A stretch of 64,000 bases of DNA, taken from Marthasterias glacialis (lineage: Eukaryota > Echinodermata > Asteroidea > Forcipulatida > Asteriidae). A program made the translations under genes and the position numbers. The DNA lies in the NCBI GenBank assembly GCA_911728455.2, contig OU452223.1, positions 5,168,174 through 5,232,173 of the forward strand, given 5' to 3'. The notes below the pieces were generated by a model that searched no databases, was not told the origin of the DNA, and saw nothing but the letters and a program-made list of their open reading frames with translations. Within the stretch, counting starts at the first letter, position 1. Each line of letters starts with the position of its first letter. Shown piece after piece: positions 59,201 to 64,000 of the stretch.

Positions 59201-61946
59201 CAAACTGTGGGAAGGATGGTCAGGGTAAAAGATGTAATCTTTCTTCCTACATGTACATTCACAATAAGGGGATTACGAGATTGTGATCAAAACTCAAATA
59301 GGGATTACATTGTACTCTATAATATATCTTTACCCACAATAAAAATGGTGTCTGACATGTATCATGCATCAGCAATAACACCTAGTCAGTATTCAGTATA
59401 GAGCTTAGGCACAGGGATTGTACATCCTTGGTTTTTGAAGAAGAAAAAACCCCATTTAAATCGTCACGTTTTACAACTCACAATATTTTATTTTGATTGA
59501 TTTGATTCATTTCTATTCCTATTCCGCAAAAAGAACATATCCCCCCCCCCATCACACTGAGGAAGGGTTACAACAATATTTGAAATAATGCAAATAAAGT
59601 TTACATCAAGACGGAAGAGTTTGCAAAGAGCATTCATTTTAAACTTAAGAGTAGAATGAATTTCCTTCAACTTAGCAGACATACAAATAAACTTGGACAA
59701 TACACAATAATTTACAAGCCCAGTAAAAAATGACAACACCTATCCACACAGTTTAACAAGCAATAATGTTTTTATTTGAACAAGCGCCAAGTTGACTTCA
59801 TTTGGCGTGTGGGCAAAAAGTGTTCTTCGATTTTCCACAAAACTGAAAGATTATCAAAATCAAAGTCAACATTTGAACACCAATTTTTTTTTAATAAAGT
59901 TATACAGTTAATTAAAAAAGACAGGATTGCCGGACTTGTTTGGTCGTGAGTTAACTGGACTGACCTTAGCGCTAGGACTAATATCGAGTTAGGACGAGTA
60001 ACTACATGTAGTCCTAACTTATAGGACTAAGTCATAAGTTAGGACTACTCCTAAGTTGGTACTAGTTTTGTGAAATCCATCCCTGGGCTCGGGCCTGTGG
60101 TCCAGTTTAACTTTTGAGCAGTGACAACTTGTTTAATTTTTTGCAACAGCTGCTAAGTGTCTTGCACTCAACAGTTTGTCTGATTAAACAATTTCTACGG
60201 ACCGTCAATCTTTAGTTTCTCAAGAATGAAAGCGTTTCACCCGAGAACATTTCTCAGGGTGTTTGGAACTGTACCAACTTTTAACATCACGCGAACTCAC
60301 AAGAAAAACTTTGTTCAATAATTTTCAAGTTAAGCTGAAATTAGGGTGGCTTTACCGCCTCTTTAACTGATTGAGGAAAAGGAAACAGACACTTAAAAAA
60401 AAAAACACGCATCACGAAAGGAAAAAAAAGGGGGGGGGACATAGGGCTGGGCATCTTTACATTGAAAATAGATTGATTTACAGGTTATCTGGAGGTCTAC
60501 GTTGTTGTAAATTATGAGGTAACATCTTTTGGGTGTCTATCAATTATTGGGTGAAATATTGAATGTCAACGTGTGTGCTTGCCTTCCCCAAAGGAAATGA
60601 GCAATGTGCCAATTAAAACAATAAATTGCCGGAAATTGCGGATAAAACAACAAATACCAAGGATACTTACACATGTTTGATTGTAGAGGATGGACCATGT
60701 ACATGTGTTCTGTTGTCAAAAGCTGTGATCTTTCAAAGAGGATTAAAGCCAAATACTGTTGACCCTTTTTTTTTTTTTTTTTAGTTTTTATTGGCTCGCT
60801 TGTTGACATTTTGTTTTGTTTTTTTAAACACTGTTCCTGGAATAGGCCACTTGTTTTAAATTGTTAAGCTTTTGTAGAGGAGTATGTAAAAGTGATTTCT
60901 TTGTTGGATATTTCTATTATAAAGTTGTTTAGTTTTGGGAGTGTGTTATGGGCGAGCACGGTCAAGTGTTAAGCAGCCAAGCTCTGGTGTTCTGGTCAGC
61001 AGAGTGTGGGTTTGAGTCCCGGTCTTGACACTTGTGTCCTTAAGCAAGACACTTGGCCGTTATTGCTTCATTGATGGGACATAAAGCCGTAGGTCCCGTG
61101 TGATGTGTAATGCATGTAAATAACTCGGTACATTTATCGTAAAGAGAAGGGGTTTGCCCCGGTGTTTCTGGCATGGTCTGGCAGCAATATGCACCACCTT
61201 ACCTTGTATCCCTTTCAAGGTGTTGTATTATGGTTGTTCGTAGCATAAAAAACCCTTCCTAGCAATCTCCACCGGATTTGATAATTCAGCACCAGTGGTG
61301 GCATTTATGACAGGCAGGGGGCATTTTAAAAATGCACTAGTATTTATTGTTATTATTTTTGTTTTCTTTTCGGAGGAATGGGGGGGGGGGTCGGTGTTGT
61401 CATCTGCAGATTGCAGTCAATGCCTTCATGTCCCCCTTTTCTGACAAAAGATTGCATTGTGCATGTCCCTTCAAATCAAAAGCAAAACAAAGAGCAAAAC
61501 TCTAGAAAATTTGTGATATGATTTTTGAAATTGGACTTAACCATTGCATGCTCAAGAGTTCAAGAAGGTTTTTGTTTTGTATGTTTACAAATATCTACCA
61601 AAAGAAACATGTTTTTTCTAGATGAGTCATTGTTCAGTCTGATTTTTAGTACGATTGAAAAAAGAGGAGTTATACATGATGATTATGCTCTCGGCTTGAT
61701 TGATCTCAAAAGGCTATACCCAGAAATAATTTATTTGATTTGTTTTCTTTCGTTTCCATGTTTTTTTTTCTCCCTATCTAGATGTTAATTGCGCTTTCCA
61801 AACTGATGAAGGAGTGTTGGTACCACACAGCCTCTGCAAGGCACAGCTCCCTCAGGGTCAAAAAGACACTCATGAAAATCGCTGAGTCGTGTAATTTAAA
61901 CACGACGTCCAAACTCGACTACAGCTGGGAGAAAGCGTTCATTTGA
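41217..61946 (+). CDS. ACVR1: Activin receptor type-1-like (ALK1/ALK2 class) BMP type I receptor serine/threonine kinase, 8 coding exons
   Basis: Joining 41217-41259, 45539-45720, 46338-46485, 47373-47593, 53069-53168, 54141-54761, 57618-57748 and 61782-61946 gives 1611 bases, 536 residues plus TGA, with every intron GT-AG and every phase matching. Order of parts: ectodomain with 10 Cys (residues 39-106), membrane span about 136-160, GS domain (TSGSGSG 206-212), kinase about 226-515. Visible catalytic residues are glycine loop GKGRYGEV (232-239), AVK Lys252, HRD Asp353, DLG Asp371 and MAPE 399-402. The L45 loop [12 protein letters not shown] (284-295) is the ALK1/2 type, which in this family selects Smad1/5/8. 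Known family role: single-pass plasma-membrane receptor that pairs with type II receptors for BMP/activin-class ligands. Human ALK2 is 509 residues, so the length fits. The first exon lacks a signal peptide, so the N-terminus is uncertain. The last ~20 residues are not family-conserved. ALK1 versus ALK2 orthology cannot be split here; a pre-duplication ALK1/2 is likely. Confidence 0.93.
42245..42612. repeat. Palindromic tandem array (GTACGTACAGAATGTACAT unit)
   Basis: Units of 23 bp in the first part become 19 bp later. Each holds the palindromes GTACGTAC and GTACATGTAC. Overlapping long reading frames on both strands here reflect the repetition only. Confidence 0.93.
42738..43290. repeat. 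Degenerate tandem array, unit about 55-60 bp, about 10 copies
   Basis: The theme TTTTGTTGGATGCCTACTGC plus CTCACTCTTCCAAAAT recurs with indels. At about 43170-43208 one unit is inverted, forming a hairpin (GTTGGATGCCCAGTAGG against GCAGGCATCCAAC). Confidence 0.85.
43995..44190. repeat. Tandem duplication of a ~95-100-bp segment
   Basis: GATTACAAAATTCCCGCTTG through GGCATTGTTGAAAGCA occurs twice, differing only by an extra ATGTAC in the first copy. Recent duplication. Confidence 0.93.
45539..45720 (+). CDS. ACVR1: ALK1/2 exon 2: first half of cysteine-rich ectodomain
   Basis: Residues 15-75 of the predicted protein. The acceptor is TTGTTCACAG before 45539 and the donor is GTACGT at 45721, phase 0. 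The exon carries Cys39, 41, 46, 53 and 59 in the spacing of the activin-receptor ectodomain, and an N-glycosylation sequon NET at 33-35. The hydrophilic Glu/Ser/Thr-rich stretch before Cys39 would be the mature N-terminus. The frame stays open upstream to a Met at 45511, which reads MFVCVCLF into the acceptor; this could mimic a very short signal sequence if the intron were not removed. I treat it as intronic because the acceptor is good. Confidence 0.9.
45902..46226. mobile_element. Dispersed non-coding element, copy 2, fills much of intron 2
   Basis: Reverse-complement homologue of 15421-15770. It takes up about half of the 617-base intron 2 and ends about 110 bases before exon 3. Confidence 0.7.
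46338..46485 (+). CDS. ACVR1: ALK1/2 exon 3: second half of cysteine-rich ectodomain
   Basis: Residues 76-124 plus one base of codon 125. The acceptor ends TTTGAAG at 46337; the donor is GTAAGC at 46486, phase 1. It starts GCF, as in vertebrate ALK2 where the sequence after the first exon boundary is also GCF. It holds Cys77, 88, 100, 101 and 106 and the diagnostic three-finger end box CCKGEMCN (100-107). A proline-rich juxtamembrane stalk follows. The boundary position matches the exon border known in ACVR1 genes. Confidence 0.93.
46642..47078. repeat. Dispersed repeat, copy 1, intron 3
   Basis: Begins TTGTTGGATGTACAA and ends near AAACAAGCGGTGGTCT. About 95% alike by eye to 48898-49341; both hold CTTTTTACCTTGTTAAAACC. 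Reading frames within it are open by chance. Exon 4 lies between the two copies. Confidence 0.85.
47373..47593 (+). CDS. ACVR1: ALK1/2 exon 4: transmembrane span and juxtamembrane region
   Basis: Residues 125-198. The acceptor is TTCAATCTTCAG and the donor GTTTGC at 47594, phase 0. A hydrophobic span of about 25 residues (roughly 136-160, from [10 protein letters not shown] to AVFM) is followed by basic [10 protein letters not shown], a stop-transfer signal that places the following sequence in the cytosol. The exon ends GDSTLK, corresponding to the GDSTL that leads into the GS domain of type I receptors. The reading frame runs open past the donor for about 30 codons, so the donor choice rests on homology. 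Confidence 0.92.
47802..48059. mobile_element. Inverted-repeat element in intron 4
   Basis: Left CCATAGAGTTATATATAAGA plus ACTAGAGGG, right CCCTCTAGT plus TCTTTTATATAACGCTATGG. Flanks CACAAA and CACAAG look like a decayed target duplication. 258 bp, non-coding. Confidence 0.72.
48898..49341. repeat. Dispersed repeat, copy 2, intron 4
   Basis: Same sequence and orientation as 46642-47078. It is flanked on each side by a ~105-base direct repeat (48803-48897 and about 49348-49455), each beginning GTTCTGGACTTAACTTTT. Confidence 0.85.
51013..52618. repeat. Minisatellite, 34-bp unit, about 45 copies, intron 4
   Basis: Unit built from TGGCATCAGAGATCAG plus TATTTAAATGACAAACTC. The middle is homogeneous; the first ~170 bases and the last ~100 are diverged. 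The period is not a multiple of three and all frames meet stops, so it is non-coding. Confidence 0.96.
53069..53168 (+). CDS. ACVR1: ALK1/2 exon 5: GS domain
   Basis: Residues 199-231 plus one base of codon 232. The acceptor is CCCCTCTCTCAG and the donor GTGAGT at 53169, phase 1. It encodes the glycine/serine switch TSGSGSG (206-212), the Leu-Pro pair (213-214) that binds FKBP12 in known type I receptors, and QRTVARQ (218-224). Arg223 corresponds to human ALK2 Arg206 and Gln224 to Gln207, the positions where known activating changes fall; both are the normal residue here. The small exon lies between a 5.5-kb and a 1-kb intron. Confidence 0.95.
54141..54761 (+). CDS. ACVR1: ALK1/2 exon 6: kinase N-lobe, catalytic and activation loops
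   Basis: Residues 232-438 plus one base of 439, the longest exon. The acceptor is TTTGAACTAG and the donor GTACGT at 54762. It contains the glycine loop (232-239), Lys252, the αC Glu265 region (WFRETEIYN), the L45 loop (284-295), HRDIKSKN (351-358), DLG (371-373), GTKRYMAPE (394-402) and the αF segment [12 protein letters not shown]. Most type I receptors have HRDLKSKN; the Ile at 354 is a conservative change. The local GC content is clearly above the surrounding introns, as expected for conserved coding sequence. Vertebrate ACVR1 splits this stretch into more exons, so this is a fused or intron-poor arrangement. Confidence 0.96.
54793..54926. mobile_element. TTTCACAAA-ended inverted-repeat element just inside intron 6
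   Basis: CTGGTGTGGATTTCACAAA at the left and TTTGTGAAATCCACCCCTG at the right, with interior repeats of CTAGGACTAGTC and GTTAGGACTAGT type. The element starts 31 bases after the exon 6 donor. A decayed copy is at 59955-60086. Confidence 0.75.
55185..55290. repeat. Diverged third copy of the intron 3/4 repeat, intron 6
   Basis: TCTCAGGATTTTTCCTGATTTC and the following sequence to AGTCCATATCGTG align with the middle of 46642-47078, more diverged and shorter. Confidence 0.6.
56730..56945 (-). mobile_element. SINE family C 3' tail, antisense, in intron 6
   Basis: Near-identical to the tail part of 3335-3605 (for example GGCGAGATATAAACGCAAGT in both). The tRNA-like head is absent. The high identity between copies suggests fairly recent activity. 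Confidence 0.75.
57120..57277. mobile_element. TA-flanked inverted-repeat element, related copy in intron 6
   Basis: Ends TAGACTGTTCCGGC and GCCGGAACGGTCTA, bounded by TA. The terminal GAC-GTTCC resembles the GACCGATCC of 27816-28079, and both interiors contain GACCAAT and GGGCGGGGCTT, so they may be related subfamilies. Confidence 0.65.
57618..57748 (+). CDS. ACVR1: ALK1/2 exon 7: kinase C-lobe
   Basis: Residues 439-482. The acceptor is TTGTTTTCAG and the donor GTAAGT at 57749, phase 0. The sequence [18 protein letters not shown] and FEDMKKVVC, then RPTIPNRW, closely follows the ALK1/2 C-lobe (GIVEDY and RPxIPNRW are family hallmarks). This exon is flanked by repeat-rich introns. Confidence 0.95.
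58135..58489. mobile_element. TTAA-type inverted-repeat element, copy 3 (inverted), intron 7
   Basis: Body is the reverse complement of the copy at 20770. Left flank TTAA at 58131-58134, right flank TGAA. The right end is immediately followed by a poly-C run. Confidence 0.82.
59955..60086. mobile_element. TTTCACAAA-ended inverted-repeat element, copy in intron 7
   Basis: The interior (CCTAACTTATAGGACTA, GTTAGGACTA) and the right end TTTTGTGAAATCCATCCCTG match 54793-54926. The left end is decayed. Confidence 0.68.
60948..61235 (+). mobile_element. tRNA-Leu-like SINE (family C) in intron 7
   Basis: Head decayed (GGGCGAGCACGGTCAAGTG), box B GGGTTTGAGTCCCGG, central motif GTGTCCTTAAGCAAGACACT, and the same tail as 36183-36475. 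Confidence 0.75.
61782..61946 (+). CDS. ACVR1: ALK1/2 exon 8: last kinase helix, C-terminal tail and stop
   Basis: Residues 483-536, TGA at 61944-61946. The acceptor is a long pyrimidine tract ending CCCTATCTAG. It encodes [16 protein letters not shown] and [10 protein letters not shown] (about 487-515), the C-terminal helix and the conserved type I receptor end box. The final residues from AESCN to AFI do not resemble the vertebrate tail and are about six residues longer than human ALK2. A G-rich run directly follows the stop. Confidence 0.94.
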   Translation: MLIALSKLMKECWYHTASARHSSLRVKKTLMKIAESCNLNTTSKLDYSWEKAFI

Positions 61947-63120
61947 GAGAGGGGGGGGGGTCGCTTGTGTGTATCAAGCTAGACAAGACTGTTCTGCCAT
62001 CCTCGGGGCAGTGCTGTTGCACAGTGAGGGATGATGTCTTGGGGATCGGTAAGCCAAATGAACTGTTGGACTCTAGTTGGCTGAACCCAGAGCCTGGCTT
62101 ATCGGAGAATCGCAAACTGTGGAAGGGCAGACTGCCCGATTTCAGGCATCAAAATGAGAACATTTGCTCAGCGCAAATGTCATGTTGACACCTCAGAATT
62201 GTGCGACGCAGTTTGAGCAAAAATAACGGATTTTGCAAGTAGCTTTGTTGAGCTGCACAAATACTGGAGTTGGCGAGTGGCTTTGTTGAGCTAGAAAAGT
62301 TATATGTCTGCAAGATACAAGTTTAAAAAAGACAACTGCTAGTGGAAGTCTGCTTCAGAGTTAATACTGTGCCAGCATTAGATAATTCTGCCTTCATGGT
62401 AGTGACTGTGAACTGATTGTGGGATTCCTAATCATACAAAGCTGGCCTACGCTGACCACAGCTTTGCAGATGATGAGCAGGTCCCAGTTGTAATGTTTTC
62501 CTTATCGGCCTGTTTGAACGCAATGATCACGTTCGAGAGTGCCACACCCTACCTCAGTTTAGTTCTGGATGCATAACATAGTTCATGACAGCATGCATGT
62601 GTCATCAAGTCCGATGAAGAGTCAACGCCAGCACATAACGGCTGGAGGAAGAGACTATCCCACCACAAAGGCCGTGTCAGTTGGAAGCTTCTCCATATAT
62701 TTGGCTCATACTTCAGCTCATGTCAACGCGACAAACTGTGACGTCATTACTAGAGATGTGGGAAGGAAGAGACAAAAATCTCAGCAAGTTCGGCTCATTT
62801 CAATTACAGAAGAATCCTTCGCTTCGTGGTCATGTTTGCGTCGTGTGAACCGGCCTTCATTCTTTTAAAGATGCCGAAGACATGAAGGTTGCTCAAGCTT
62901 CATGCAGGGATCAACGCATACAAATCAGAAAGTAGAACGAGTATTTTCAGAATCGCTGTTGAAACATGTTGAATACTACGACCAAAAAAACAAAAAAAAA
63001 GAAAAAAAGAAAACTTTTGACTGTTAGTGTTGACAAAAATTTAGTTGTCATTTCTTTATATTTTTCTAAAGTTTACACACTTCCTAGCTGTAAGGAATAT
63101 AAAATGTAAAAAAAAAATGA
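61947..63120 (+). other. Probable 3' UTR of ALK1/2
   Basis: Sequence after the TGA. I see no canonical AATAAA before about 63200. A possible weak signal is AATATAAAA near 63091-63100, followed by an A-rich run. A 99-codon reading frame at 62569-62868 has no recognisable domain and lies inside this presumed UTR, so I do not call it a gene. The 3' end is therefore only a guess. Confidence 0.35.
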
Positions 63121-63789
63121 TAAAAATGTTTTAAACATTCAGTGAGCACTTTTCGTTGTGACTCACAAAACAGAAATTCAGTCAAAAATATTCCATGAAA
63201 TGTCTGAATTCCAAAAATTATTTTCACTTTCTCATACACTGGTTTTTAAACAGTCAACAAGAAACAGTCTGAAATCTACCCCAAGCATATTTCCCCGCAA
63301 AAAGCTTTGAGTTTCAAATGATTTTGTAATGGGTTGAAAATATTTGTTGTTATTAGGTCAGGAATTACATACATGGAAGTGTCAGAGGTCAATCCCCCCC
63401 CCCCCCCCGGCTTAACTTCACTGTGATTTCACAGAGCACAAAGATTCATCTAAAGATGAGATATGAATATCTTCATAAAGATGAGCATTGTGACATCATA
63501 GACTGCTAACAACTGACCCAATTCTCATGACATCATAATCACAATAGATTGGTTTGCAGTAGACGCCATCTTTGATGACAATTTCTATTTTGGCCTGTAG
63601 CCGCGTAAAGCTCTGTAAGTTTCAACACAGCTTGAGTTGCTTACCGACCAGTCATGGAAGGAGTTTATGAAATGTACGCGTACCGCATGCAGTACTTACG
63701 CATAAGGCACAGTTTTGCACTCAACAAAATGTGCAGTCATTGTCATCAAAGATGGCCGACTTTTTCCATCGTTGACGTCATGTGCAATC

Positions 63790-63955
63790 CATCTGTAATC
63801 TTGGTTGCGCCATTTTGGAAGTCGATGGCCTAGTGCGTTATGCAGTGTAGTGCGAATTCCAGGCGACGCAGTGTTTACACGCATGCATATTGGCTTCCAA
63901 AATGGTGAGCGTGGCATAGTTGTCGCGTGTGACGTGCGTGCAAAGGGTCGGTAGC
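63790..63955. mobile_element. Dispersed inverted-repeat element, copy 2
   Basis: Has GCGCCATTTTGGAAGTCGAT and GGCTTCCAAAATGGTGAG as inverted repeats, and matches 24540-24705 in reverse complement. Lies downstream of the ALK1/2 gene. Confidence 0.65.
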
Positions 63956-64000
63956 AGACTTTATCTTGGGACAATTCTTGAAACCTCCCCTCACCCATCA

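Larger units (their letters stand above)
57749..61781 (+). other. Intron 7 of ALK1/2
   Basis: About 4 kb. It holds a TTAA-type element (58135-58489), a diverged TTTCACAAA-type element (59955-60086), a tRNA-Leu-like SINE (60948-61235), and several poly-C/poly-T runs. I see no other exon. Confidence 0.7.

Noticed and set aside
62569-62868. 99-codon frame as a separate gene
   Set aside because: It lies in the presumed 3' UTR of the receptor and has no recognisable domain.

Overview
This is eukaryotic, AT-leaning, intron-rich DNA holding one gene I can support. It is a multi-exon TGF-beta superfamily type I receptor of the ALK1/ALK2 (ACVR1) class on the + strand, with coding sequence from about 41217 to 61946. 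The host is probably a marine invertebrate deuterostome, most likely an echinoderm. That is inference from the ALK1/2-class protein, kb-scale introns, the many palindromic TACATGTA/GTACATGTAC words, and many short SINEs and terminal-inverted-repeat elements. The species cannot be named from the window.

Layout. Bases 1 to about 40900 contain no gene I can support. The region is packed with tRNA-derived SINE copies (three families, A, B and C), one eroded LINE reverse-transcriptase tail (16317-16830), many non-autonomous inverted-repeat elements, simple tandem repeats and homopolymer runs. Bases 40930-41259 look like a 5' UTR plus a short first coding exon. Seven further coding exons follow: 45539-45720 and 46338-46485 (ligand-binding ectodomain), 47373-47593 (transmembrane), 53069-53168 (GS domain), 54141-54761 (most of the kinase), 57618-57748, and 61782-61946 (kinase C-lobe and stop). 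All splice phases agree. The joined reading frame is 1611 bases, or 536 residues plus stop. Bases 61947-64000 are 3' UTR and downstream sequence with one more inverted-repeat element.

The predicted receptor has 10 ectodomain cysteines ending in the CCxxxxCN box, one membrane span, a TSGSGSG phospho-switch and an intact kinase with an ALK1/2-type L45 loop. By family knowledge it would be phosphorylated by a type II receptor on BMP-class ligand binding and would then phosphorylate Smad1/5/8. The weak point is the N-terminus: the best-supported first exon encodes no signal peptide. Two candidate alternative first exons are discussed in the findings.

The non-coding part yielded several element families recognisable from two or more copies inside the window. 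They include a TTAA-flanked element (three copies), an element with CAGGCCT ends and 6-bp target duplications (three copies), a foldback of about 485 bp, and a 34-bp minisatellite of about 1.6 kb in intron 4. I did not find a convincing new multi-gene system. The unusual content is the repeat landscape and the unresolved receptor N-terminus.
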